Origin: Lepidodermella squamata
Taxonomy: Eukaryota > Gastrotricha
Reading direction: 5' to 3'
Assembly: GCA_047495785.1 (NCBI GenBank)
Contig: JBLDXI010000032.1
Coordinates: 4,030,001-4,094,000 of the forward strand
Length of the DNA stretch: 64,000 nt
The notes under the pieces are model-generated. The model ran no database searches. It was not told where the DNA came from and saw only the letters and a list, made by a program, of their open reading frames with translations. Made by a program: the position numbers and the translations under genes. Shown here piece after piece: positions 10,029 through 20,479 of the stretch (position 1 is its first letter; every line of letters begins with the position of its first letter).

Positions 10029-12816
10029 TTACAAGGGAGTACTGCATTTATCATCAAAGACTATGAGCGGAACAAACAACAGCAGGGGTATGAACACGGC
10101 CAGCAGCGTGCAAATAATAAATATGATATGGTCAACTTTCGTAACCAGCTCGCCCCACAAAATGCCGTTTTGAATGCGCAATAATTGGTCTTGCACTTTC
10201 GCATCATCGGCGTTGTTGTTGTTATTAGCGATTTCTTTATTGCTATCGTCGATGTGAACTGCCGACGTAACTGCTGGTTCGACGGCGTGCGTGGAACTGA
10301 CCAAACTGTCGTCGAAACTAGGTCGGTTGAAAGGCGTGACGGCTGTTTCGGTTCCGCTTGACTTGTCAAGGCCTATCACATCGCCACTCCGGCCTGGTTT
10401 ACCGCTACCGTAGGAGCAGGGTGTCTCTTTAGCGAATAATTCGTTAGTTTTGAGGGTCGCCATTAGGTAATCGTCATCGTCGCGAGTGGCAGCTCGATGT
10501 ACCCAGGAGTACGTCTCGTTATCCTGGGAAAATAACAAGGAATTTATTTGATTTTCTTGAAAAAAGGAGTCAGCTGTCGTTGTTGGTGCCTGAACGTCGT
10601 AACATGTTTGGGCGGCACCGCATCGGCCAAAGTGGATTGCCAACAGACAACTCATCATCCCCCTTAAGAACCTGATTTTTATAGCTCTAATAAAATCATC
10701 CCCTTCCTAATGTGGACAGATACACAGGCTGCTAAATTATTAGCATATTCTCACTATTTTTTTTATTATTTGGTGTTTTTTATCTTTAATGAGTGCGAAA
10801 TAAAACTTGCATGTTGTGAAGAATCAGGCGGCGCCAATTGCGTGCTGGCTTTAATGAAGGCCTTTGTTATGTGAGGCGCCGCGACACCGGGCGTCACCTG
10901 GCTGCCAGTTGATGCATACCGGTTATTGCCGCCACTCGTTTTCCCGCGCTTTTTCGCCTTATTGTCTTCTTGAGGACTGGCCGGCGGCGATCGAACGCTT
11001 TCTGGCAAAGGCACCCATAGCTGTTGATTTCTGTCCACATCCGCCTCGAACGGATGTTTTATCGCTGGCATGGATTGGGAGTGCGCGGGCGGTTGCAATG
11101 AGCCGGAAGCTCGGCAGCAATTACATTTCGACGGTGGTTCAATCGACTGCGGCTTTTGATCAGCACCACAATCACCGCCTTCTAAAATCATCTGATTTAT
11201 ACCACTCGGCAACTGGGTGCCCCACATCATCGGGCAGATTGACAGTAGGACCATGGCCCATCTCGGCGGGGGGTTTGTAGTCGTTCTCAACAGCCGTTCA
11301 GCTATGACTGATTCGAAAATGCCGACGGCTGATATCAAAATTAGAGCGATGATGTATTTTGATAATGCTGTAACAGCGTCACTAGATTTAGGCATTTCAG
11401 CAGTTACGATTGTTTGAAATACGACCAGGGTGAGCATATTTGTGGTGCCAAAGCCGACTCGATCCGAAGTTGAACTAAAAATTAAGACTTCTAATTTTTC
11501 CAGTTTAGTTAATTGTTCGACTCTTACTCGGTGCTAGGAATTACGAAGACCAGCAGCTGAATCATCGATAGAGTTGCGCACTAGATTCGCCGACAATTCA
11601 ATTCAAAACTAAAATCTCCGATTGAAAAATAAATTACCGGAAAAATTAAATTAATAATGTAAAATGTGCTTTTGCGTCGAACAACGAAATCGAAACGGAC
11701 ACGTGTGAAAAATTCGCCGGTAAAATTGTAGTAGTGCTGATAGACGATGGCGTTGCGTTGGCAAAGCTCCCATTGCGGGCTAAATTAAAGGGGAAAATAT
11801 TCTGTCGGCTCAAGGACTTGCGATTCAACCAACCTTGAAAAGGACTCGTCTACCAACGCTTCAGACGAATCGTTGAAGGTCATTGTACTAAAAACAAAAT
11901 AGTGGATAAAAATTTGATCAGAAATTTGATCCTTTGAGCGAACCTTGAATCCAGCGACCATGATTCAAATTCAAAGCTGCACTAGATGAGGAAAAAAGCA
12001 GTTAACTAAGTGACATCAATGGAAGATTCTTACGGTTTGGACATCGAAAGGAAAAGTAAGCAGTCGAAGATCGCACCAAGTTCTTGCTGTGCCAGTAGGT
12101 ACGAACTGAAAATGGCAAATTAAGGAGGATCAAGGTGCATCGAGTTGAATTTCACCTTCATCGCCCCACTGTGAGACACCCTGACAACAAAACGGGTGTC
12201 CTTCGAAATCGAATACAAATGATCCGCAGAATTTGTCATCTAAAATGGCAAATGTCTTATTTTCTAGGTTAAAGCTGAATTAAAGAATTACAGCAATATC
12301 TGGCAACCAAACTTTGTCGGAATCAAACGCTAAAATTGTTACGTTGTCGTAATCGACGGGATTCCATTTCATTCGCTTATCGGTCCATTCCATGAATAGA
12401 GCGATGACCGACTCGAAAATTCCTTCTTTCTCAATCGTCGATTTGACCTTGAGAAGCAGCAAATCAAGCTTGACCGTTGTCGGTCTGACCGGTACGAGTT
12501 CCTTGTGATAATTGCCGAAAATTTCTTCGAGAAGTTGATTCAGGGCATGACCGCTTTCTTCCCCATTCTCCGATGACTCCTCGTTGTTATTGTTATTGTT
12601 GTTCGAAGATGATGATGAGAATGACGACGAGCCCTGTGGACGCTGATAGTTGTCTCTATCTCGATCAGATTTCGAATCTCGGTCAGATGGAGCAGCCGTG
12701 ACAACTTTCGGAACTTTCTTCATACCTGCGCCATAAACCTGGCCAAGCGGCATCACGCTTAGAATTGCGATTATTACACCCACCGCTGTGGCTAGGTTCA
12801 TTTTTTCGCGGGGCAA
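10029..12816 (-). CDS. Cys-loop ligand-gated ion channel subunit, nAChR-like (paralog F)
   Basis: Starts at 12816 (or Met 6) with a signal peptide and a low-complexity Ser/Asn stretch. KELVPVRPTTVKLDLLLLKV and EWTDKRMKWNPVDYDNVT follow, then WLPDIAV. Further small exons on the minus strand (about 12230-11650) carry the ISKDTRFVVRVSH-type segment, the Cys-loop and the pre-M1 region. M2 starts TSDRVGFGTTNMLTLVVFQ near 11460-11400. M3 and a long loop run to about 10770. M4 (IIFIICTLLAVFIPLLLFVPLIV) ends at 10029 with DDKCSTPL. The splice linking the 10766-11437 and 10029-10658 blocks is not resolved. Post-M3 motif: MMWGTQLPSGINQMILEGG, shared with paralog H. It groups with G, H and I rather than D and E. 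Confidence 0.8.
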
Positions 12817-13153
12817 AAAAAGATACGCAAAAAGATTCGAGTTTCAGTGAGCACAACTTGAAAGCGACACAGGCGGGCTGCTGTTTATGGCTGACCATTT
12901 GGACGTAATATAATTAGACCGACGCGCAAAGACAACAAAAACAACAATAAAGTAGGAATTTTATGTAAATTGCATTAACTCGCGCATTTGCAGTGTTTTT
13001 GATACGAAATTCGATTATTAGGCGTTAATAGGCCACTCTTGTCGACCAAAAGCAGGACATCATTATAATGCGGGCCACGAGTAATTTGCGAAATTTATTA
13101 GAAGAAGCAGCAAAATTAAAAATCAAATTGTTTTATAGGTAAAATTCATTTGT
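12817..13153. other. intergenic, upstream of paralog F
   Basis: About 340 bases. A minus-strand AATAAA near 13093-13098 could serve the next gene (13154-13664). Nothing else is seen. Confidence 0.4.
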
Positions 13154-13664
13154 TCATTCGATGATGAAATATTTATCGCCATCGTTCGAATAGTGATCAC
13201 CGCTATTGTTGAATTTTATCAAACGAATGTATGTCGGCTTTGATCTGCCTTGATCGATGACCTGGAATAGGACAGAATAAATTTAGTTATAGTCTGATAG
13301 AACTTTCGCCCTGATTTACCGTTATTCCTTCTTCAGATTTTGAGAGCAAAATTGCTGAATGGCCGGTGAATCTGCCGTCGGAAAAAGTTGCTATAGCAGT
13401 ATTCGGTTTGATATCCTCAGCCAGGAGATCACGAACTCGAGCGCCTTGGCGCCATTTTTCGGTCTGAGGCGCTTTACAAGCAGTGCGGATTAATTTAACG
13501 CACGCGCATTCGCCGGCATGTCCCGAGCCACGCATGGGCCCCACCTGTCGACTCGCGCCAACCCATTGGCCAACGGCGAATGAAGCGCACTGATACGACG
13601 CCGAAACGCTAATTAACGCGCAGCAGGCGATTGCCAAGAAAACAGCAAGCAAATGCTGTTTCAT
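13154..13664 (-). CDS. secreted BPSL0067-family (amidase-like) protein, probable horizontal transfer
   Basis: Two exons (13320-13664 and 13154-13261) are joined in phase by a 58-bp GT-AG intron and give 150 residues. Residues 1-22 are a signal peptide. The rest resembles the short bacterial family annotated BPSL0067, as I recall its features: a Cys segment near the start (GECACVKLI, Cys53/Cys55), a WRQGARVRD block (71-79), TAIATFSDGRF (89-99), a His segment GHSAILLS (101-108), VIDQG (116-120) and a C-terminal Tyr-Phe-Ile-Ile-Glu. Cys55, His102 and Asp118 would make a papain/NlpC-like triad (inference). In bacteria such proteins are linked to peptidoglycan cleavage in interbacterial competition. 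Here the intron, leader and upstream TATA box indicate a functional eukaryotic gene and not contamination. A role against bacteria in gut or cuticle is a guess. Confidence 0.75.
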
Positions 13665-13721
13665 CGCCTGGTCAGTATGCAGTTGGAGAATTTCGAATAA
13701 ATCCTAATGAAATAGCCATTC

Positions 13722-13728
13722 TTTTATA
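13722..13728 (-). promoter_or_regulatory. TATA box of the BPSL0067-like gene
   Basis: TATAAAA on the minus strand, 58-64 bp before the start codon at 13664. The spacing suits a TATA box with a 5' leader of about 30 bases. Confidence 0.5.
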
Positions 13729-13949
13729 CTAGAGGTGTTTACTGCAACCGATCAGTTTTCAGTCTGCGTCTCGGAGGTATCAAATAGCACGCGCGTGATC
13801 AGGTTGATGAGAGCAACTAATTTGTGTTAATTACTGCATTCTTTCCACTCAATTTTGATTAAATCCAAGATAGAATATCAAGCCGCGAGACCACGGAGAG
13901 CGCGTCACAAAGTAAAACGTCAAATTAATAATTGCTGCTACTGAAAGAT

Positions 13950-14694
13950 TTATTCTGGCACGTAATCAGGGTCATCAGAGTCAGAGTTGAGAGAAAGATT
14001 TTGCAAGGCTGATGTCAAAGTTCCGATTTCTTCATCCATCTCATCAACAGACTCTTCATGGCTGCTGCTTCCGGTGGACTCGAAATCGGGTTCAATAAAA
14101 TCATCGGAAATACCAGAGCTGTACGGCAGAATAGGTTTCATTTGGTCAAGGCTATCAGGAATGCAATTGATGACCTTATCGCAGAGCATTTCATGCGCAG
14201 CAATCTGATCGTATCTGATCATTTCATCACACAGTACTCCGCAACAGCGCAAATTCAGTTTCTCAAGGGCCTGTATAAATGGATCAGATCAATATAAAAT
14301 CATTATGTCGAATGGCTTCTAGCTAACCTGTAAACAAACGTGAACAAGTGGTTCGTTTGCTGGAGCTTTGCTACGGCAGGTTGGGCAGGAAACTAATCGA
14401 GCAGTTAACCAGCCTCTTGTCATTCTTCTCGCCGGATTTTCGTCAACTGCAGCTTCAATTGCGTTAGGTGATTGACGCCAGGCAGTTATGCAGCTCTGGC
14501 AGAAGATATGACCGCATGCTAGAGCACTAGGCCGTCTAAAAACAAGTAGGCAGATCGGGCATATCAAATCGCTGTCAATTTTCGCCTCGTCGAATCTTTC
14601 AATCTAAAGCATATTTCTGTTATTTTTGCTCTCAAACAATATTTTTTCAATAATTCCTTACTTCATATCCACCGATTCGCATACCCTTCGCCAT
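13950..14694 (-). CDS. RING-finger E3 ligase, RNF41/Nrdp1-like
   Basis: Three exons phase exactly (14662-14694, 14328-14603, 13950-14270; introns of 58 and 57 bp) and give about 209 residues. The N-terminus has GGYEIERFDE followed by DLICPICLLVF, which closely follows the start of RNF41/Nrdp1-type proteins. The RING is C3HC4: CPIC, then CGHIFCQSC, then CPTC. An insert of about 25 residues between the second and third metal pairs makes it longer than usual. A second Cys/His segment (LRCCGVLCDEMIRYDQIAAHEMLC) resembles the TRAF-like zinc finger after the RING. The tail is acidic and Ser-rich and ends DSDDPDYVPE; the substrate-binding C-terminal domain of RNF41 is absent. It is likely a cytosolic ubiquitin ligase; its substrate is unknown. 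It has no evident link to the channel genes. Confidence 0.85.
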
Positions 14695-14886
14695 AGAGTT
14701 TGGACGCCGAAAAAAGTTCGCATGGGAAAATATTCGATTAGCAAGTCCATTTAATCACGATAAAAACTGTTTAAGGAGGATTTTTTATTTTTCCATCTCA
14801 CGAAAGCAATATTCACTAATATTTGACCACAATGCAGGATAACACAGGATGAAGTCTATGCTATATCATTTTTATAGTGTGGCAGA

Positions 14887-17324
14887 TTACTTCATATTTG
14901 AACATTCAGTTGAGAACGCCAAGGGTGCGAAAATTAGAATAGGCAGCAATAGCGCAGCAGCGGTGCAAATCGTCAAAGAAGCAACGTCGAATTTCGTCAT
15001 AACAATGCCCCACAATTTAGCGTTGTTAAGCATGACCGATGTGAATTTCGGATCGATAACGCATAGGTCACGGCGGCGTTCAAAGATGAAACTGCTAGCT
15101 CGACGCGTGAACTTGAAGAACGACGACGCGGCTGAGATAATGTCACTCGATTGACAGCTGCGGCCTGAATCTTTGCTTTGTTGCTTAGCTTTCATGGCTT
15201 TCAAAGTTTGCTTACGCAATTTTGCCGCATCCTAGAATTAACATAAAAAATTTGACCAACTAAGTTAAATTGTTTACCGAAATCTTTTGCCCCGAGAAAA
15301 CAGGTGACATCGAAGATCTCCATTTATTCCCAGTCACAGCCTCTCCAGTTCGGCGGCTTATGATTACCTGCTCAGCCATCGCTGCAGAGAGCAAAGCAGG
15401 GTCGTTCAAGCTATCCAGGTTGACGTTCTGCTCCTCGGAAAACGATGTTTGATTGCTTTTCTGCGCGACTTCCAACCGATTCTCGTCTTCTCCATATCCA
15501 GGCTTCGAGCGATGCTTGCCAGCTCGCAAGTTTTCCTGTTTCGTGTTGAGCAGCAACTGAGCCACCCCAGTCGGCAATTGAGGCTGCCAAAGTAGGGGAA
15601 TTCGATTAGCTAGAAACAGCATCCAGAGAGGTGGCGGATTTTTCTCAGTTGCAGACATTCGTAAGATTCGTTCGACAATTACAGACTGCAGAATTCCGAA
15701 CGACGAAATGATAATTAGGCCGATGACGTATTTCGACAGAGCTGTGACTGAGTCGCTTGATTTCGGCATTTCTTGCGTGATAATGGTCTGGAAAACGACC
15801 AGTGTGAGCAAATTTGTAGTACCGAACCCAACTCGATCCGAAGTCGTGCTAAAGGAATTACAATCATCAGCATCGTCTTGAAGCTAATTTCCAACTTACT
15901 CAGTACTACTAATTGTGAAGACGAGGAGTTGAATTGCCGAAAGCGTCGCACATGGGAAGATTAGGTTGATGACGTAGAAGGTAGGTTTTCGCCGAACGAT
16001 GAAATCAAAACGGAGCCGAGTGAAAACTTCGCCGGAAAAGTCGTAAACGTGGTGGTAAATTGTAGCCTGGTGGTTGCACAATCCCCATTGCGGACTGTAA
16101 ATTTATCCTCATAATTGAAAAAATAACTCAAATTTTTGTAAGTAAACCTTGCGAAAGTGTCATCTATCAAAGCTTCGGAGGAGCTGTTGAAGGTCATTGT
16201 TCCGCTGTCAAGGGCCCACGACTCGAACTCGAAACCACACTTTAAAATTGAAATATGAGCTTAGGAATAAGGTAACTAAATAAGTTACGGTTTGAATGTC
16301 GAAGGGAAAGGTTAGTAGTTTCAAATCGCACCATGTTCGAGAAGTTCCAGTCGGAACGAACTATTTAAGAGAAGGTATTAAAAATGGGTGGGACATGGAA
16401 ATCGAGCCTCAAACCTTCATTTTCCCATCATAATTTACTCGAACTATAAAGCGTGTGTCTTTAGATATACCGTAAAGGTGGTCAGCTGAGTTAGTCATCT
16501 GTAAAATCAAGACTATTGCTTCAAGCCCTATGTTTTTAATGGATGTAATTACCGCTATGTCTGGCAGCCAAACGTTGTCAGAATCAAAAGCCAAAACTGA
16601 AACATTGGCGTAGTTTGCGGGATTCCTGTTTCAAAAAAGTTGGTAAAACAGCTTAAATATGAATAATAATTACCATCGAAGTCTTGGATCTTCCCATTCC
16701 TGAAAGCCGGCGAAAGGATTTATATTGGAAAAATACCAAATTTAAGCAACTCACAACAAGCAGAGCGATTACCGACTCAAAAATGCCTTCCTTCTCAATT
16801 GTACTCTTCACTCGCATTAAAAGCAAATCAACTTTCACCGTTGTTGGACCTGAGAAATTATTTGTTTACGATTAAAGGAGGACTATCAAATTAGCCAGCT
16901 TACGCTTAGGAACCAGCTCCTTGTGATAGTTACTGAACATGGCTTCGAACAAATCACTCATCAACTCGCTTTCGGTCAAGTTGTAGTTGGGGTTGGTGAT
17001 ATTGAGCGGATCCGCGCCGATTAATATCGATTTTTTCACCCCGCCCGAACTTGACGACGACGAAGATGCTTCAGGCTTCCTGCCCCGATGCTTGTGCTTT
17101 GCGGCTAGCCCGCCTTTACTCTTGCCACCAGCCCTTGCGCTGACAGATAAAATAGGCCCCTCGATTTTCGCAGTGCCGTTCATGTCAGAAAACGACTGAA
17201 CGACGAGAACGCTTCTCAGAAAACGATGTTGCAAACCAGTTAACGTAGAATTAGTCGTAGCTACTTGTACATCAGCTGTGGCCGAAGCAAAAACGCATGT
17301 TATCGAAACTAGGAATATCAACAT
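14887..17324 (-). CDS. Cys-loop ligand-gated ion channel subunit, nAChR-like (paralog G)
   Basis: The start at 17324 is chosen because it opens directly on a signal peptide (MLIFLVSITCVFASATA), and an acceptor-like TTAG lies 8 bases before it. A basic, Ser-rich N-terminal region leads to NYHKELVPKR. Small exons then give KVDLLLMRVKSTIEKEGIFESV, WLPDIAV, SADHLYGISKDTRFIVRV, the Cys-loop/ESW segment, and an exon with VYDFSGEVFTRLRFDF plus M1 (LIFPCATLSAIQLLVFTI). M2-M3 (LTLVVFQTIITQEMPKSSDSVTALSKYVIGL) and the motif PLLWQPQLPTGVAQLLL lie in 15260-15811. M4 (ASLTICTAAALLLPILIFAPL) is in 14887-15219. Introns are short. M2 is preceded by TSDRVGFGTTN, as in F and H. Confidence 0.82.
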
Positions 17325-17721
17325 TTTTATTCTAATTATTTTCAAGTAATTATTTTGGACATTTGTTTCATGAAGATTTTTCACGCCTTTTTTAAATTGA
17401 GGACTCGAATAATTAAATATTTTATTCTCACTTTCAGTCATTTGCAAGTTAAAAATATTCAAAAACGAGGATAATTTTACAGAGGACGCTGTTAAATTCG
17501 CAGTCCCCTGGGGCGAAGCTCAAATCACCACGACCATTCAAGCAACTAATAATTGAATTTCAGCCTCGAGATAGGCGAAAGATTAACCCACGGCAAAAAT
17601 TACTAGAAAACTAGAAAAACAACTTAAGATGGAGGATTAAAAATTGAGACATTAAGTCTAAACCGGAAAGGAAACAGTTCCGCCTCGCAGTTCCACTCTT
17701 GCCGGTCAAGTCAAGCGAGCA
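17325..17721. other. divergent intergenic region between paralog G and the peptide cluster
   Basis: About 400 bases separating a minus-strand gene from a plus-strand gene; it should hold both promoters. No clear TATA box. I see no repeats or RNA genes. Confidence 0.4.
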
Positions 17722-18054
17722 ATGAATAAAGCACTCATTTTAGGCGTGCTGTTTGTTTTCGGAAGTGCTAATCGCTTCACCTTCGGCCGCCAGCACGACG
17801 ACGCCCTACAAATTGGGAAGCGTGGTTTCGGTAGCCTACTGCCCGGTTTGACCGCTCCCAAGGAAAACTACGATCGAATAACCTCAATTTTCAGCCGAGT
17901 GGTCCAAAAGCGGCTATTAGGTGGGACTTTGTCGGCCAGAGTTACTCCGCCTGCTCGTAAATTGGCCCTGAATTATGATACAAGTTACGCCTCGAAAAGA
18001 ACTAGCAATGTTCGACGCAATCAAAAGCATTACCGACGACAATTTACTTATTGA
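17722..18054 (+). CDS. secreted peptide precursor (neuropeptide-like)
   Basis: 110 residues. A signal peptide covers roughly residues 1-17. After a short propeptide the first dibasic site is GKR, followed by GFGSLLPGLTAPKENY. Further basic sites are QKR (LLGGTLSARV follows) and SKR near the end. There are no cysteines. The layout (leader, short acidic spacer, KR-flanked segments) is that of a neuropeptide precursor. No C-terminal Gly precedes the KR sites, so amidation is not predicted. An AATAAA starts right after the stop. The next gene's ATG lies only 51 bp downstream, so the two may be co-transcribed. I do not recognise the family. Confidence 0.65.
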   Translation: MNKALILGVLFVFGSANRFTFGRQHDDALQIGKRGFGSLLPGLTAPKENYDRITSIFSRVVQKRLLGGTLSARVTPPARKLALNYDTSYASKRTSNVRRNQKHYRRQFTY

Positions 18055-18105
18055 AAATAAATTGGTAAAAACAAAAATTTGTTTTAATTAGGTTTTTTTG
18101 AAATA

Positions 18106-18682
18106 ATGGCGAAATCTGTCGTCATTGCTATAATTTTGGCTTCGGCTGTTGTGTTGTGTCTCGCTCAGCCGCCGAGGAAATACGGCTCCTTTCGTCAAAA
18201 CAGTGCTATCCCAACCAAGCTCCAGCTCCTCCGGCTCGAAGCCGACCCGCCAAGTAATATCGTCCACGAAAAAGCCGCGCCTTCCTTTCGATCTTTTAAC
18301 AGACAACGAGTTGCCGGTGGGATTCGAGATGAAAAACGAGCGGTATCACCCTATTTCAGCGGCGGTAGGTGGAGCCTCAAAACCAGTTACCTATAATTTC
18401 AACAACTTTCGAAAAAATTTCCTCCACCCTGTTACTTCAATTTCCGCGTCTAATTTAGTTTATGTCAATAATAAGGGCAAGGATGAATCGTTCGGAGCAC
18501 CATTAGCTAAAATGAACAAAACTCAAGAGCCGGTTCATCGCGTGATTTTCGTTTCACCTCAGGATGCTGAGGTCGTTTATTCAATGCCGAAACCTTTGAA
18601 ACTATTGATATTTCTCATTTTCATTTCGACTTGTTCGATAATAGCCTGTTTACTTCTATCCCGGCGCCGAAAGAATGTCTGA
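18106..18682 (+). CDS. small single-pass membrane protein, two exons
   Basis: Two reading frames overlap here. They are reconciled by a 49-bp GT-AG intron (18254-18302): exon 1 (18106-18253) ends in phase 1 and exon 2 (18303-18682) continues in phase. The product is about 175 residues. It has a signal peptide (MAKSVVIAIILASAVVLCLAQ), a luminal region rich in Ser, Asn and Pro, a C-terminal membrane span (LLIFLIFISTCSIIACLLL) and the short tail SRRRKNV. This is a type I topology, unlike its secreted neighbours. An acceptor-like TTAATTAG lies 17 bp before the ATG. AATAAA occurs near 18711. The family is not recognised. The splice model is inference but fits the phase exactly. Confidence 0.6.
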
Positions 18683-18882
18683 AATATATACATTTGAAAG
18701 GATTCCTAAACCAAATAAAATTTATTACGACGAACCTGGGACACTTGTGAAAGTCCTAAGACCCCACGCATAGAAAATTTTCATTAAGTTTTCCAGCTCA
18801 GCGTTGGAATGCGGAAAAAAACAAAGGGGGCGCGAATATCATTATTTATTTTTTCTCTCGCATTTTTTATTAAGCCGAAATT

Positions 18883-19251
18883 ATGGCATCAATACTTACT
18901 TTATGCCTGACTATCTCTATTCCGGTTTTACTGAACAGTGCTTCCGCGCGCATCAGTTATTCCGAGCAGCTTAATAATGCCATTATACAGAAGTTTGCCC
19001 GCGGCTACTTCGATCAACCGGAGGTGAATGAATCACCATCACAGTTGCGGCAGAACATGAGGCGCGGCAGTCAGAGCGCGGCAGTCAGCAGCCAGAATCA
19101 AGCGTTAATTTTGAAGAAGATCGTCCAGACGCTGAAGCAGCATCAGCTGACGTCTGGCGCGCATTGGAATGGCGCTTCCTCGGCTATGGTTTTCAGCCGG
19201 AAAGCTGGCATTGCCCGCACAAAAGCGGAAAAACAACATGAAACCCAGTGA
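18883..19251 (+). CDS. small secreted basic protein
   Basis: 122 residues with a signal peptide over about residues 1-22 (cleavage near ASARIS). The mature part has no cysteines, is Gln- and Ser-rich, and contains NMRRGSQS and KIVQTLKQHQL. A paired basic site (RR) sits near residue 60. It could be a peptide precursor or a structural secreted protein. No homologue is recognised, although its position in the peptide cluster suggests a related role. Confidence 0.55.
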   Translation: MASILTLCLTISIPVLLNSASARISYSEQLNNAIIQKFARGYFDQPEVNESPSQLRQNMRRGSQSAAVSSQNQALILKKIVQTLKQHQLTSGAHWNGASSAMVFSRKAGIARTKAEKQHETQ

Positions 19252-19773
19252 AAAATTTGTATTTTGTCCTACCTAATGTTTTCCTAATTACTGTGAGTGA
19301 GAAGAATACATGACAGAAAGGCGAAAATCAGGAAACGACACTTGTTTTTTTAATCGAAAGATGTCCCTGTTCATTATGAAACGCGATATTATCGAAAAAC
19401 AAACGGACCATTTAAGTCCGTTTAAGCTGTTTTCTTTCTGAGAGGATCATCAGGAGTTTTACAATGAGTTTACTTTTTGCTTCAAGCAATTTTTGTACAA
19501 TTCGTGAAAACTCAATCTATCATCTTGAAACCCAGGTATGTTTTGGTATTTTGATTCAGTTAATTTACAGCTGATGAGCATTAATTGAGTGGCTGGTTAG
19601 TTTGAAGAGCTCATTAAATCGCGGTTTTTGAGACGTTCATTAGCTAGTAAGCATGTGATATGAGTGCTATTTCGTGCAGGTCGAACCGGTATAATGATGT
19701 TTTGTTGTAGGATATAAGATCGTCTCAAAAAATCAAACATTCATTATACTCTCCTAATTCTTTCGTAATAGAA
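19252..19773. other. intergenic
   Basis: About 520 AT-rich bases. A TATAAG at 19713-19718 lies about 56 bp before the next ATG and is a plausible TATA box. Nothing else is seen. Confidence 0.4.
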
Positions 19774-20088
19774 ATGAGCCGATTGCTACTACTGCTAGCT
19801 CTAACTCTGGTAGTTTTCTTGGCTGGAAATGGCTGTCTTGCCGAGCAAAAGGTCTTGAACCTTCAGGAAGTTATCGATCGAATCACGGCTAACATTATGG
19901 CGCATCGATTCAGCCGCGGGATCGTGGGACCGTTACCCGGGAAAGCGGAACGGAAATCGCTGGGTAAAAATCGATTACGACCAAGGACCAAAATTCTGAT
20001 GTTGAAAAAAACTGCGCCGCAAACTAACGTCATATCCGCGAAAACAAAGCACCTATTCAGCTGGCCTATTAACTATTTCTTCTTCTGA
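19774..20088 (+). CDS. small secreted basic peptide
   Basis: 104 residues. It has a strong signal peptide (MSRLLLLLALTLVVFLAGNGCLA). The mature chain is very basic with many Lys and Arg, and starts EQKVLNLQEVIDRITANIMAHRF. It has no cysteines and ends hydrophobic and aromatic (SWPINYFFF). AATAAA is at about 20134. Not recognised. The IDRITANIMAHRFSRG segment has the spacing of an amphipathic helix. Confidence 0.55.
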   Translation: MSRLLLLLALTLVVFLAGNGCLAEQKVLNLQEVIDRITANIMAHRFSRGIVGPLPGKAERKSLGKNRLRPRTKILMLKKTAPQTNVISAKTKHLFSWPINYFFF

Positions 20089-20479
20089 TGTTATTATTTT
20101 TGTCTGAGTTTTAATCAGAAAAAAGCTTTCATGAATAAAGTTAGATTCTTGATGCTGTGTCCGCATATTTTAGGGACTGAAGGCGAGACGATGAAATTGC
20201 ACGCAACCCCCGCGCTCTTACTATGGACGCTGATGACGGATAATATTTCATCTTCACATCACCCTATGACTCAATATATCATTCACTAGGTATATATTGC
20301 ATAGTCAACGCGAAAATATGTGTGTTTCTTGATATTACGGCCGCCTGCATACCGGAAATGATTGTGATTAAAGGTCAAAAGCCGGTTGTAAACACTTGGA
20401 ATTTCGAAGATAAAAACAGCTCATCGGCTTTATTTTCAATCAGTATATTTTCAAATTTCTTCCAGAAAAAAAGCATATC
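20089..20479. other. intergenic with possible 5' UTR intron
   Basis: Contains a TATATAT stretch near 20290 and an acceptor-like TTCTTCCAG ending at 20465, 14 bp before the next ATG. This would fit a 5' UTR intron or a trans-splice site. Confidence 0.35.

Noticed and set aside
10620-10684. A TATA box on the minus strand (TATAAAAA near 10680) and ATG at 10658 as a separate gene start
   Set aside because: The downstream frame contains M4 of a channel with the paralog-typical WGELVTKVDH start, so it is the 3' part of paralog F. The leader-like start is probably chance.
13154-13664. The bacterial-type gene as assembly contamination
   Set aside because: It has a phased GT-AG intron, a secretory leader and a TATA box, and it lies between clearly animal genes on continuous sequence.
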